A stretch of 64,000 nt of DNA from Streptomyces sp. NBC_00249 (GCF_026342355.1 NZ_JAPEMV010000002.1:992001-1056000); one strand, 5' to 3'; shown: positions 26,022 to 34,840, counted from the stretch's first letter. Notes: generated by a model not told the origin, from the letters alone. Translations and numbers: made by a program.

Positions 26022-27104
26022 GTGGCCAGTCATCGAAAGCCCAGGCAGCGCCCGTTCTCCGGCGGCACCGTACGGACCGCCGCCACGCTCGCCCTCGCGG
26101 GCGCTGCCACCGCCACCGCCTTCGAAGGCACCTCCCAGGCCGAGCCCCAGCTCAGCCCCGCCCAGGTCAAGGCGGAGGTCGACCGGCTCTACGGGGAGGC
26201 CGAGGCGGCGACCGAGCGGTACAACGGGGCGAAGGAGAAGGCCGACGAGGCCGAGCGGGCGCTGACCGGCCTGCGCGACGAGACCGCCCGCAAGGCGGAC
26301 CGCCTGAACACCGCCCGCGGCGCACTCGGATCGCTCGCCGCCGGCCAGTACCGCAGCGGGGGCCTGGGACCCGCCCTCCAGCTGGCCATGGCCACCGACC
26401 CGCAGGACTACCTCGACCGGGCCGCCCTCCTCACCCGGGCCGGCGACCGCACCGCCGCCGAGGTGTCCTCCGTACGCCGTGGCCTCGACGAACTCTCCGG
26501 GATGCGCGACAAGGCCGCCGGTCAGCTCGCGGACCTGCGCGCCCGCCAGGGCGAACTCGCCGAGCAGAAGGCGCTCATCGAGGGCAAGCTCGACACCGCC
26601 CAGCAGCTGCTCGCCCGGCTCACCGCCGAGGAGCGGGCGGCCTACGAGGCCCAGTCCGGCGGCGGCCCCGCCCCGGCCCCCGGTGCCGGCGCCGGCACCG
26701 GCCCCGCCGCCCCGCACGGCCGGCCCGCGCCGGCCCCGCCGCCGCCCGCCGACGGCTCCCGCGCCGCCCGCGCGGTGGCCTTCGCCCACGGGGCGATCGG
26801 TGCGCCGTACGTGTGGGGCGCGACGGGCCCCGGCTCCTTCGACTGCTCGGGGCTCACCCAGGCCGCCTGGCGCTCGGCCGGGGTGTCCCTGCCGCGCACC
26901 ACCTACACCCAGATCAACGCCGGCCGGCGGGTCTCCCGGGACCAGCTGGCCCCCGGTGACCTGGTGTTCTTCTACTCCGGGGTGACCCACGTCGGCATGT
27001 ACATCGGCAACGGCCAGATGATCCACGCCCCGCGCCCCGGCTCCACGGTCCGGGTGGCGCCGGTCGACTCGATGCCCTGGGCGGGCGCCTCCCGCCCGGC
27101 CTGA
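26022..27104 (+). CDS. Secreted NlpC/P60 peptidoglycan hydrolase with coiled-coil N-terminus
   Basis: 360 residues. A signal-peptide-like N-terminus (RTAATLALAGAATATAFEG) precedes two long coiled-coil segments (about 40-220, LSPAQVKAEVDRLYGEAE onward). A Pro/Ala/Gly linker and a C-terminal NlpC/P60 domain from about 245 follow. The catalytic Cys is in SFDCSGLT and the His in GVTHVGMYIG; the third polar residue is likely in MIHAPRPG. It should cleave D-Glu to diaminopimelate bonds in the wall, with the coiled coil as regulatory arm, like RipA/PcsB-type proteins. GTG 26022 has GTGAGG 8 nt upstream. I looked for a c-di-AMP riboswitch in the leader and did not find one. Confidence 0.92.
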   Translation: MASHRKPRQRPFSGGTVRTAATLALAGAATATAFEGTSQAEPQLSPAQVKAEVDRLYGEAEAATERYNGAKEKADEAERALTGLRDETARKADRLNTARGALGSLAAGQYRSGGLGPALQLAMATDPQDYLDRAALLTRAGDRTAAEVSSVRRGLDELSGMRDKAAGQLADLRARQGELAEQKALIEGKLDTAQQLLARLTAEERAAYEAQSGGGPAPAPGAGAGTGPAAPHGRPAPAPPPPADGSRAARAVAFAHGAIGAPYVWGATGPGSFDCSGLTQAAWRSAGVSLPRTTYTQINAGRRVSRDQLAPGDLVFFYSGVTHVGMYIGNGQMIHAPRPGSTVRVAPVDSMPWAGASRPA

Positions 27105-27139
27105 GCCGGCGCCAGGTCGTCTCTTCCGGAAGAGCCGGC

Positions 27140-28252
27140 CTACGGCGCCTTGACGGTCTTGGTGAGCCAGTCGAAGGTCTGCGGCAGCTGCTTCGACCAG
27201 GACTCGAGGTTGTGGCCGCCGGTGACCTTCTCCGCGTGCACCGTGGTCGGGGCCTGCGCGATGCCCTTGAGGTCGGTGCCGGACAGGTAGCCGTCGTGCT
27301 CGGCGCCCGACATCCACAGGGCGACGGCGGGCGGCGTGGGCGCGGTCTTGAGCAGGTGCTTCAGGTTGTGGGTGCGGCGCAGCTCCGGGTCCTGCGCGAC
27401 CAGCGACGAGGGCTCCTGGCCGGGGTCGTTGTAGCCGGAGAGGGAGACGGCGGCGCTGTAGCGGTCGGGGTGCAGGACCGCCAGCTTGGCGGCGCAGTAG
27501 GCGCCGGCCGAGTAGCCGGCCACGCCCCAGGTGCGGGCCTCGTCGGAGGCCCGGAAGTTGTCGGTGACCATCTTGCGGACGTCGACGCTGAACCAGCTGT
27601 CCGCGTTGACCTTGCCGGTGATGTTGGCGCAGCCGGTGTCGGCGTTGCCGAGGAGCATGGCGCGCGGCGAGACCAGGATGAAGGGCGCCACCTTGCCCTC
27701 CTTCATCAGGGGCTCCAGCACCTCGTGCGCGTGCAGCCCCTGGAACCAGGACTTGCCCGTCCCCGGTATGCCGGGGATCAGCTCGACGACCGGGAACTTC
27801 TTGTCCTTGTAGGCCGGGTCGTCGTACTGCGGGGGCAGCCACACCATGACGTCGCCCTTGACCCCGGAGATCTTCCCGTCGAGTTCGGTCTTCTGGACCC
27901 GTCCGCCGAGCCCTTCGACGGGCTCGAACTTCTGCCGGACCTTGGGTTCTTCCCTGACCTGCTCGGCCTTCTTCCCGCCGAGCCCGTCCGGGCCGAGGTC
28001 GGGGGCGGCGGTGACGTACTTGCCGGTGCCGAACAGGTCGCCCCAGGAGGCGTAGAAGTTCATGTCCCGGTTGACCGCGACGAACACCAGGGCCACGGCC
28101 GTGACCTGCGCGAACACCAGCATCAGGCCGCGGGCGGCGACGCGTACGACGGCGGGGCCGCGCACCTTGCTCCACACGAGCAGGGGCAGGACGACGGCGA
28201 TCGCGGTCAAGGCGACCGCCGTCGCGAAGAGGGGGGTCCCCGTCAGGCTCAT
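27140..28252 (-). CDS. Membrane-anchored alpha/beta-hydrolase esterase (antigen-85/esterase-D-like)
   Basis: 370 residues. Two or three N-terminal helices (about 5-28, 38-65) anchor an extracytoplasmic esterase domain. The domain has an oxyanion region VVELIPGIPGTGKSW, the nucleophile elbow GVAGYSAGAYCA, a probable acidic residue in GAEHDGY, and the catalytic histidine in GGHNLESW. This layout is that of mycolyltransferase-like or feruloyl-esterase-like proteins in actinobacteria; Streptomyces lacks mycolic acids, so the substrate is unknown. ATG 28252 with GGGTGG 6 nt upstream is preferred; in-frame GTG 28255 and TTG 28264 are alternatives. Confidence 0.85.
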   Translation of the reverse strand: MSLTGTPLFATAVALTAIAVVLPLLVWSKVRGPAVVRVAARGLMLVFAQVTAVALVFVAVNRDMNFYASWGDLFGTGKYVTAAPDLGPDGLGGKKAEQVREEPKVRQKFEPVEGLGGRVQKTELDGKISGVKGDVMVWLPPQYDDPAYKDKKFPVVELIPGIPGTGKSWFQGLHAHEVLEPLMKEGKVAPFILVSPRAMLLGNADTGCANITGKVNADSWFSVDVRKMVTDNFRASDEARTWGVAGYSAGAYCAAKLAVLHPDRYSAAVSLSGYNDPGQEPSSLVAQDPELRRTHNLKHLLKTAPTPPAVALWMSGAEHDGYLSGTDLKGIAQAPTTVHAEKVTGGHNLESWSKQLPQTFDWLTKTVKAP

Positions 28253-28339
28253 CACGCCACCCAAGAGTCCGGGGCGCCCCCGTCCGGTTGCCCCCGGCCC
28301 CTGCGTCGTGGATCACACGGGCGGGCGCGCGCGGGAATC

Positions 28340-29053
28340 TCAGACCAGGCGGCGGGCGGTGGCCCAGCGGGTCAGTTCGTGGCGGTTGGAGAGCTGGAGC
28401 TTCCTGAGGACCGCCGAGACGTGCGATTCGACGGTCTTGACCGAGATGAACAGCTGCTTGGCGATCTCCTTGTACGCGTACCCGCGCGCGATCAGCCGCA
28501 GCACCTCGCGTTCGCGCTGGGTGAGCCGGTCGAGGTCCTCGTCCACCGGCGGGGCGTCCGTGGAGGCGAAGGCGTCGAGCACGAAGCCGGCCAGGCGCGG
28601 CGAGAACACCGCGTCCCCGTCCTGCACCCGGAACACGGAGTCCACCAGGTCGGTGCCGGTGATGGTCTTGGTGACGTAGCCGCGGGCGCCGCCCCGGATG
28701 ACGCCGATGACGTCCTCGGCGGCGTCCGACACCGACAGGGCGAGGAAGCGCACCGGGTTCTCGACGGCGCCCATCAGCGGGGCGCAGCGGCGCAGCACCT
28801 CGACGCCGCCGCCGCCGGGCAGGTGCACGTCGAGGAGCACCACCTCGGGGCGGGTCGCGGTGATCACGGTGACGGCCTGGTCCACGTCGGCGGCCTCGCC
28901 GACGACCTCGACCCCGGTCCGCTCCGTCTCCCCGATCTCGGCCTGCACACCGGCGCGGAACATCCGGTGGTCGTCGACGAGCACCACCCGCACACGCCTG
29001 GCCTCGGTCCCGGTACCGGTCCCGGTACCGGTCACACCGTTGTCCTCGCTCAT
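28340..29053 (-). CDS. NarL/LuxR-type response regulator of a LiaR-like two-component system
   Basis: 237 residues. The receiver domain (about 20-140) has RVVLVDDH, the phospho-acceptor in VVLLDVHLPGG and the lysine in GYVTKTITG. A LuxR HTH follows (LTQREREVLRLIARGYAYKE, IAKQLFISVKTVESHVSAVL). The N-terminus has a (Thr-Gly)4 run encoded by a CGGTACCGGTCC-type repeat at 29009-29036. The ATG overlaps the histidine kinase stop by 4 nt. It should be phosphorylated by the PspC-containing kinase upstream and probably regulates the divergent PspC gene at 30471. Confidence 0.94.
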   Translation of the reverse strand: MSEDNGVTGTGTGTGTEARRVRVVLVDDHRMFRAGVQAEIGETERTGVEVVGEAADVDQAVTVITATRPEVVLLDVHLPGGGGVEVLRRCAPLMGAVENPVRFLALSVSDAAEDVIGVIRGGARGYVTKTITGTDLVDSVFRVQDGDAVFSPRLAGFVLDAFASTDAPPVDEDLDRLTQREREVLRLIARGYAYKEIAKQLFISVKTVESHVSAVLRKLQLSNRHELTRWATARRLV

Positions 29054-30339
29054 GCCGCCCTCTCCATCTCCAGCTCGACTACCGTGCCGCCCTCGGGCGC
29101 GGACCGCAGTACGGCGGTCCCGCCGTTGCGCTGCATCCGGCCGATGATCGATTCTCGTACGCCCATGCGGTCGTCCGGAACCGCGTCGAAGTCGAAGCCC
29201 GGTCCGCGGTCCCGTACGGACACGAACACCGTGGGTCCGTCGACCTCCGCGTACACCTGGACGGGTCCGCCCTCGCCACCGTACTTGGCGGCGTTGACCA
29301 TCGCCTCGCGCGCGGCCTGGATCTGTGCTCCCAGCTTGTCGTCGAGGGGGCAGTCCCCGACGACGACCACCTCGATGGGGACTCCGTGGTGGTCCTCCAC
29401 CTCGGCGGCGGACTTCTTCACCGCCTCCGCGAGGGTGGCGGGCTCCTCGGCCTCGTCCTTGCCGGTGCCCTCGGGCTTGTACAGCCAGTTGCGCAGTTCG
29501 CGTTCCTGGGCCCGCGCGAGGCGGCGCACCTCGCCGACGTCCTCGGCGTTGCGCTGGATCAGGGTGAGGGTGTGCAGGACCGAGTCGTGGACGTGGGCGG
29601 CGACCTCGGCGCGTTCCTGGGCGCGGATGCGCATGAGGCGCTCCTCGGAGAGGTCCTGGGTCATCCGGATCAGCCAGGGTCCGGCGAGCAGGGCGATCCC
29701 GACGAGGACGGCGAGGGTGGCGGTGAGGACGTTGCCGAGCTGGGCGGCGGAGCCCCGTACGACGATGAAGACGGTCAGGCCCACGCCGACGAGGAGGACT
29801 CCGGCGAGGGCCCGGACCACCTGGAAGAGGCGGCCGTGCTTGCCGGGGCCGGGCCGCCAGTGGGCGCGGCGGGCGTTGTCGGCCTGGCGCCAGACGAGGA
29901 CGACGCCGGCGCCGACGAGCAGCGTGGGCCAGATGTAGCGGCCGTTCTCGCCTCCGACGCGCAGCTGGGAGACGAAGATGCCGACGCCGACGGCCAGCGC
30001 GATCAGCCCGGACACGGCGCCCTTGTCGGGTTTGCGCAGGCGCCGGGTGCCGTCGGTGAGGGTCTCGAAGAAGGAGTGGTGTCCGGTGCTGCCGCCCACG
30101 CCGAGCGGTACGAACACCCAGAACGCCGCGTAGAGCAGCACCCCCAGCCCGTCCCCGAACATGAACATGCCCAGGAAGGCGAGGCGGACCCAGAGCACGG
30201 GCAGCCCGAGGTGTCCGGCGAGGCCGCGCGCGACTCCGCCGAGCATCCGGCCGTCGGCGCTGCGGTAGAGCTTGCGCGTCGGGTGGTCGTCGGCGTCCGG
30301 TGCGTGCGGGCTGCGGGGAGCGGTGACTGCTGCGGGCAT
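29050..30339 (-). CDS. PspC-domain sensor histidine kinase (LiaS/NarX-DesK class)
   Basis: 429 residues. A PspC domain (about 15-75: KLYRSADGRMLGGVARGLAG) with its helix is followed by about four more membrane helices to residue 205. A HisKA_3 dimerisation domain has the phospho-histidine in AHVHDSVLHTLTLIQRNAED, and a HATPase domain has REAMVNAAKYGG (N box) and RDRGPGFD (G1 box). A PspC domain fused to a kinase suggests sensing of envelope stress. ATG 30339 is used; GTG 30354 is in frame. First gene of the kinase-regulator pair, divergent from the PspC/LiaF-like gene. Confidence 0.93.
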   Translation of the reverse strand: MPAAVTAPRSPHAPDADDHPTRKLYRSADGRMLGGVARGLAGHLGLPVLWVRLAFLGMFMFGDGLGVLLYAAFWVFVPLGVGGSTGHHSFFETLTDGTRRLRKPDKGAVSGLIALAVGVGIFVSQLRVGGENGRYIWPTLLVGAGVVLVWRQADNARRAHWRPGPGKHGRLFQVVRALAGVLLVGVGLTVFIVVRGSAAQLGNVLTATLAVLVGIALLAGPWLIRMTQDLSEERLMRIRAQERAEVAAHVHDSVLHTLTLIQRNAEDVGEVRRLARAQERELRNWLYKPEGTGKDEAEEPATLAEAVKKSAAEVEDHHGVPIEVVVVGDCPLDDKLGAQIQAAREAMVNAAKYGGEGGPVQVYAEVDGPTVFVSVRDRGPGFDFDAVPDDRMGVRESIIGRMQRNGGTAVLRSAPEGGTVVELEMERAA

Positions 30340-30470
30340 GACACCTAGGGTCACATGCGGGGGCGGGCCCGGACATCAGGGCGTTCCCCCAGTTCGGGCC
30401 GGGGGATATCAGGGTTGCGCCAGGGTCGGGCCGGGTGCCGCGCGGCCCGGCGGGCCGTCACCATGGACAC
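30340..30470. promoter_or_regulatory. Divergent promoter region of the LiaFSR-like module
   Basis: 131 bp between the kinase gene and the PspC/LiaF-like gene. It has near-repeats of ATCAGGG (30376-30382 and 30409-30415) with intervening CCCCCAG/CCGGGGG, which could be binding sites for the cognate response regulator. No -35/-10 pair stands out. Confidence 0.4.
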
Positions 30471-31790
30471 ATGACCGATGCACACGACGCCCCGCCGGTG
30501 GATCCGGGGGCACCCGCTCCGGAGGACGACCGTCCTCCCCTGCGCCGCAGCAAGCACGACAAGGTCCTCGCGGGCGTGTGCGGCGGTCTCGGCCGGTACT
30601 TCGACCTCGACCCGCTGGTGTTCCGGATCGTCCTCGGCGTGCTCGCCGTGACCGGCGGCGTCGGTCTGATCTTCTACGGCTTCGCGTGGCTGCTCCTGCC
30701 GCAGGACGGCGAGGAGGACAGCGAGGGCAAGAAGCTGCTGACGGGCCGCGTCGAGGGGGCGACCCTCGCGGCGGTGTTCGGCGCGCTCGTGGGCTGCGCC
30801 CTGTTCCTGACGATGATGGACAACGGGGTGATGGGCTTCTTCTCGGTCCTGGTCATCCTCGCGCTCGGCGGGGCCTCGTACTGGTCCCAGCGCCACCGTC
30901 ACGCCGCCGCCCCCGAGGCCGGCTCCCCGGACCCGGAGCGGCCGGCCGCGCCCCGGCCGGCGCCGCCCGAGACCCAGGCCCCGCCCGTGCCCGGCAGCCC
31001 GTCCTGGTGGCGGGACCCGCTGGTGAAGGACGGTACGACCGGCCCGGTCGGCTCCACCGGCTACCTGTGGGGGCCGGACGACACGGCCGAGCCGGCGCGG
31101 GCGGCGCGGGGCGGGGGCCCGGCGAAGCGGCGTACGGGCGTACCGGCGGCCGTGCGGGGCGCGGGCATCGGCGGCCGGGTGTTCGTCCTGGCCTTCTTGG
31201 CGGGCGCGGGCTCGACGGCGGCGGTGTGGGAGGGCAGCAGCCTCTCGCACGCCCTCCAGATCGGCTTCGCGTCGGCGCTGGCGGTCTTCGGACTGGGGCT
31301 GGCGGTCAGCTCCGTGAAGGGCCGCACCGGTTTCGGCACGATCCTGCTGGCGCTGATCACGGCGGGCCTGCTCGCGGGGGCGGCGGTCCTGCCGCGCGAG
31401 ATCTCCACGGACTGGCAGGACGTGAACTGGCGTCCGGCGGCGGTGGCCGACGTACGGCCCGTCTACACGGCGGGCACCGGGCTCGCCACCTTGGACCTGA
31501 GCCGCCTGGACGTGCCCAAGGGCACCATCGTGTCCGTCCGCGCCTCCATCGACGCGGGCCGGCTGAAGGTGGTCGTGCCCCGGGAGGTGACCGCGCGGGC
31601 CGACATCTCGATCCGCGTGGGCGACATCCAGCTGCCGGGCGACCGCGGCGGCCAGGTCCGGATCAAGGACGGCGGGGAGACCCGCCGGGCGGACCTGCCG
31701 CCCACCCCCGGCACCGAGGCCGGCGGGACGATCGAGCTGCGTCTGGAAGCGGGCGTGGGACAGGTGGAGGTGGACCGTGCGGTTTCATGA
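30471..31790 (+). CDS. PspC-domain membrane protein with LiaF-like C-terminal domain
   Basis: 439 residues. The N-terminal PspC domain (about 22-80: SKHDKVLAGVCGGLGRYFDL) with helix is followed by two helices (about 100-140), a Pro-rich linker, two to three helices (about 225-305) and an extracytoplasmic beta-rich C-terminus. The C-terminal pattern of LDLSRLDVP, LKVVVPREV and GDIQLPG fits the DUF2154/LiaF-type domain. LiaF proteins hold the LiaSR-type kinase inactive until envelope stress. Divergent from the kinase-regulator pair and overlapping the small gene at 31777 by 14 bp. Confidence 0.88.
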   Translation: MTDAHDAPPVDPGAPAPEDDRPPLRRSKHDKVLAGVCGGLGRYFDLDPLVFRIVLGVLAVTGGVGLIFYGFAWLLLPQDGEEDSEGKKLLTGRVEGATLAAVFGALVGCALFLTMMDNGVMGFFSVLVILALGGASYWSQRHRHAAAPEAGSPDPERPAAPRPAPPETQAPPVPGSPSWWRDPLVKDGTTGPVGSTGYLWGPDDTAEPARAARGGGPAKRRTGVPAAVRGAGIGGRVFVLAFLAGAGSTAAVWEGSSLSHALQIGFASALAVFGLGLAVSSVKGRTGFGTILLALITAGLLAGAAVLPREISTDWQDVNWRPAAVADVRPVYTAGTGLATLDLSRLDVPKGTIVSVRASIDAGRLKVVVPREVTARADISIRVGDIQLPGDRGGQVRIKDGGETRRADLPPTPGTEAGGTIELRLEAGVGQVEVDRAVS

Positions 31791-32025
31791 GTTCCAGCCG
31801 GGACGGCTGCTGGCGGGCCTGATCCTGGTCACGGCGGGCGTGCTGTACCTGCTCGACGCGAGCGGGCAGGCCGACCTGCCGTGGTTCCTCGTGGTCCCGA
31901 TGGCCGTGGGCGGCCTGTGCCTGTCCGCCGTCGTCGGGATGACGACCTACGCCGTACGGCGCGACCGCCGGGACGTCAGCGACGCGTCGGGCGAGCGCCG
32001 CAGCAGCGAGTCCAACGACAGGTAG
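31777..32025 (+). CDS. Small two-helix membrane protein
   Basis: 82 residues with two hydrophobic helices (about 10-27 and 34-58) and a charged Arg/Ser/Asp tail. GTG 31777 overlaps the end of the LiaF-like gene by 14 bp, so co-translation is likely. Its 3' end overlaps the convergent DoxX gene by 79 bp. Unknown function; the position suggests an accessory of the envelope-stress module. Confidence 0.7.
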   Translation: MRFHEFQPGRLLAGLILVTAGVLYLLDASGQADLPWFLVVPMAVGGLCLSAVVGMTTYAVRRDRRDVSDASGERRSSESNDR

Positions 32026-32462
32026 GGCGCCCCGGCGAGGATCAGCGGGGTCCAGGCCATCAGGTAGATCAGGTCGTTGCCGTAGTAGTACGGGGTGACC
32101 GCCCAGGAGACCGTGAGCCACAGGCTGAGCGAGATCAGCGCTCCGCCGGTGGCCGCGATCCGGGTCAGCAGTCCGGCGAGGGCGCCGAGGCCCACCAGGA
32201 TCTCGCCGATCGCCAGGCAGACGGCGAAGCCGACGGGTGCCTTCAGGGCCAGGTCGACCAGGGCGGGGATCGCGGAGGTGTCGCGCACTCCGCGCATCAG
32301 CTCGCCGATGGAGCCGTTGCCGGTGGCGGACAGGAACGCGGAGTCGGTCAGCTTGTCGAGACCCGCGTAGACGAAGGTCACGCCGAGGAAGATCCGCAAG
32401 GGGAGCAGTGCGTACCGGGCGGCCTGGGCGCGCTTCCCGGCGAGGGCGTCAGTTCGGGTCAC
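31947..32462 (-). CDS. DoxX family membrane protein
   Basis: 171 residues, four helices. The DoxX pattern is clear: RIFLGVTFVYAGLDKLTD at the N-terminus, an AIGEILVGLGALAGLLTRIA segment and the SWAVTPYYYGND loop. DoxX proteins take part in thiol/oxidative stress or quinone-linked processes, but the precise role varies. Starts at GTG 32462. The last 26 codons overlap the convergent small membrane gene; both tails are low-complexity and charged. Confidence 0.88.
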   Translation of the reverse strand: MTRTDALAGKRAQAARYALLPLRIFLGVTFVYAGLDKLTDSAFLSATGNGSIGELMRGVRDTSAIPALVDLALKAPVGFAVCLAIGEILVGLGALAGLLTRIAATGGALISLSLWLTVSWAVTPYYYGNDLIYLMAWTPLILAGAPYLSLDSLLRRSPDASLTSRRSRRTA

Positions 32463-32480
32463 GCCCCATGCATACCCCGT

Positions 32481-33746
32481 TCACTCGGCCACGTCGATGC
32501 CGTAGCGGTTGGATTCCACTCCTGCGGCGGTCACCACCTGGATCTCGGTGCGGCCCGGCTCGACCTCCGCGGGCACCGGTACGGTCAGCACCGCGTCCGA
32601 CGGGTTGCTGAACCCGCCCGCCACCGGCACCAGCGGCACGTGGACGTGCACCGCCCCGATCCGCACCACCAGCCGGGCCAGCATCTCCGGGGTCTGCGCC
32701 CCGGGCGGTACGAAGCCCACGCCCCGGATCTCGATGTCGTCCCCCGGCCGGACGGCCGCGTCCAGGTCGCCCGGTTCCCTGCGGCGGACCACCGACAGCA
32801 CGAGGGGCCGGCTGCCCTCGGCGTACTTCGCCGCCAGGTAGACCACCGCCGACAGCGCCACGAGCAGCGCGAGCGACCACGGCAGCCGCGGCAGCCGGTC
32901 GGGGAAGCGGGCCAGCGACACCGCCGCGAAGGCCAGCACCACCGTCGAGACCAGCACGTACTGGGCGTCGGTGAAGCTCCCCCGGCCCGCGTCGTCGGTC
33001 AGCAGGTCGGCCCCCGAGGGGCGGTCCGCCGGGAGCTTCTGCAGCCGCTGCCCCATGATGCGTACGGTGACCACCCGGCGCACCAGCACCGCCACGCCCG
33101 AGGTCAGCCCGAGCACGGCCAGCAGCGGCAGCGCCCGGCCGAGCGCCAGCCCGGCGTAGAGGGCGTCGCGCTCAGGCCCGGGCGAGGAGGCCGCGAGCCG
33201 CAGCGCGGGCAGCAGCGCGGCGAAGGCCACGAGGACCAGCCAGGCCGCCGGGACGGCCTTGGAGGTGGACAGCCGGTTGTCCTCGCCGACCAGCGGGGCC
33301 AGCAGCCCGCCGCGCAGCGTCTGCGCGCGGGCGGCCATCGTGAGCAGCCCGGCCAGCACCACGGCGGCCAGCAGCCCGGCGGTGCGGGTGGTGGACCAGC
33401 CGGTGCCGAGCGCGGTGCCCACCTGGACGACCAGCAGCACCCCGGCGGCGATCCACAGGGCGAGGACGGCCCGCCGCGACAGCAGGTACAGCCAGGAGTG
33501 CCCGGCCTCCCGGCCCCGGTCGGCGACCGTGCGGGCGGACAGGGTCAGCTCGTCGGAGACCCACTGGCGGGAGGCGCCGTGCGAGTGGGCGACGGCGGAC
33601 GGTACGCCCTGGCCGGCGGCGAACTCGTCGCGTCTCTCCAGGAAGGCGGCGACCGCCCGGCGATGGCCCTCCCGGGCTCCGTGGGGGCAGTCGTCGCAGG
33701 TGCAGGCGCCGCCGTGGGTACTTCGGGGGATCTCTTGGACAGCCAC
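32481..33746 (-). CDS. Multi-pass membrane protein with N-terminal Cys motif and C-terminal IPT-like domain
   Basis: 421 residues. The N-terminus has the Cys/His cluster CTCDDCPHG (about 15-23), then a cytoplasmic helical region. About six membrane helices lie between residues 90 and 300, and a C-terminal beta-rich extracytoplasmic domain (PGDDIEIRGVGFVPPGAQ onward) resembles an IPT/TIG immunoglobulin-like fold. I do not recognise the family. The Cys pattern could bind zinc or a thiol partner. GTG 33746. It starts 19 bp beyond the DoxX start; both are on the minus strand, so this gene precedes doxX in a possible operon. Confidence 0.82.
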   Translation of the reverse strand: MAVQEIPRSTHGGACTCDDCPHGAREGHRRAVAAFLERRDEFAAGQGVPSAVAHSHGASRQWVSDELTLSARTVADRGREAGHSWLYLLSRRAVLALWIAAGVLLVVQVGTALGTGWSTTRTAGLLAAVVLAGLLTMAARAQTLRGGLLAPLVGEDNRLSTSKAVPAAWLVLVAFAALLPALRLAASSPGPERDALYAGLALGRALPLLAVLGLTSGVAVLVRRVVTVRIMGQRLQKLPADRPSGADLLTDDAGRGSFTDAQYVLVSTVVLAFAAVSLARFPDRLPRLPWSLALLVALSAVVYLAAKYAEGSRPLVLSVVRRREPGDLDAAVRPGDDIEIRGVGFVPPGAQTPEMLARLVVRIGAVHVHVPLVPVAGGFSNPSDAVLTVPVPAEVEPGRTEIQVVTAAGVESNRYGIDVAE

Positions 33747-33848
33747 GTGCGTGCCGCCTCTCTGAACTCCGGTGCAATGCCAGCGAATTGTGCACCACTG
33801 CGGCAGTGCTCCGGATTGCGCACGATGTCAGAGCAGGTGATTAACCGT

Positions 33849-34703
33849 TCATGATGTTGACGCCACCCCCGGCGCGGCCTCCGGCGAGGTCCCCGGCACC
33901 GGCCCCGGCGCGGCCTCCGACGGCGCCCCCGGCGCGACCCCGGACGGAGCCCCCAGGACCGCATCCCGCAGCGGCTGGTAGCTCACCCACGCGGCCAGGT
34001 CCGACCCGAACCGCTCGCGCACCGCCACCGCCGCCCGGTGCTCGACCGGCACCGGCTTCCCGGCCGCCCGCGCGAGCAGCTGCGTCCGCGCCGCCCGCTC
34101 CGCCGCGTGGAACCACCACAGGGCCGCCTCCACCGAGTCCCCCACCGTCAGCAGCCCGCGCCCCCGCAGGATCAGCGCCTTGTACGGGCCCAGCGCGACC
34201 GCGATCCGCCCCGGGTCCCCGTCGCCCACGAACTCGTCCAGCAGCGCGTGGTCCTCGTAGAAGGCGCAGGCCTCCTCGGTGACCGGGGCCAGCAGCTCGC
34301 CGAGGCAGGCCAGCGCCGTGCCGTACGGCCCCTGCGCGCGCACCACCGCCACCAGCCCGGGGCGCTGCCGGTGGACGGCCGCGTGCACGCCGAAGGCCAG
34401 CTGGTTGACCCGGCGCTCCCCCTGGAGCACCCGCCCCTCCCCGTCAACGAGCAGCAGGTCGGCCGCGGTCAGCCCGCCCGCCGCCCGCCCGAAGGGGTTC
34501 ACCCAGTAGCAGTCCGCGAACTCCGGGTCCCGTACGGAGACCAGGGCGCCCACCCCGTCCTCGTAGCCGAGCCGCCCCAGCAGCCGCAGCGCTTCGGCGA
34601 GGCGCTCCTTGCGGTGCGCGCGCGCCTGCCCGGCGGTGGCGAACACCGGCGGCATCTCGAAGCGCAGCCGCTCCACGGGCACGGGTGCGGGTCGCTCGGC
34701 CAT
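33849..34703 (-). CDS. Class II aldolase/adducin-fold protein lacking the metal-binding histidines
   Basis: 284 residues with the class II aldolase fold signatures: VHAAVHRQRPGLVAVVRAQG aligns with the zinc-site strand, ALILRGRGLLTVGDSVEAAL with the third-ligand loop. In active members the motifs read HxH and NHG. Here the two histidines are Arg122 and Gln124 and the third is Arg182, so zinc catalysis is very unlikely. A Pro/Ala/Gly-rich tail of about 30 residues ends the protein. ATG 34703 follows GGAGGG. It may be a structural or ligand-binding relative, as adducin is in animals. Confidence 0.88.
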   Translation of the reverse strand: MAERPAPVPVERLRFEMPPVFATAGQARAHRKERLAEALRLLGRLGYEDGVGALVSVRDPEFADCYWVNPFGRAAGGLTAADLLLVDGEGRVLQGERRVNQLAFGVHAAVHRQRPGLVAVVRAQGPYGTALACLGELLAPVTEEACAFYEDHALLDEFVGDGDPGRIAVALGPYKALILRGRGLLTVGDSVEAALWWFHAAERAARTQLLARAAGKPVPVEHRAAVAVRERFGSDLAAWVSYQPLRDAVLGAPSGVAPGAPSEAAPGPVPGTSPEAAPGVASTS

Positions 34704-34776
34704 GGCCCTCCCTCAAGGTCACCGGTTCGCGGCGCAAGGTACCGGCGGCCGGGCGAAGAGGCCATAGACGCGGCGA

Positions 34777-34805
34777 AGCCGCCGCTCCCTCGGGGAACGG
34801 CGGCT
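34777..34805. terminator. Terminator of guaA
   Basis: An 8-bp GC stem (AGCCGCCG with CGGCGGCT) whose loop can itself pair (CTCCCTCGGGGAA), 36 bp downstream of the guaA stop codon on the minus strand. Confidence 0.6.
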
Positions 34806-34840
34806 CCGTCACGTACGTACGTACGGCGTGCGGGTGGGGA

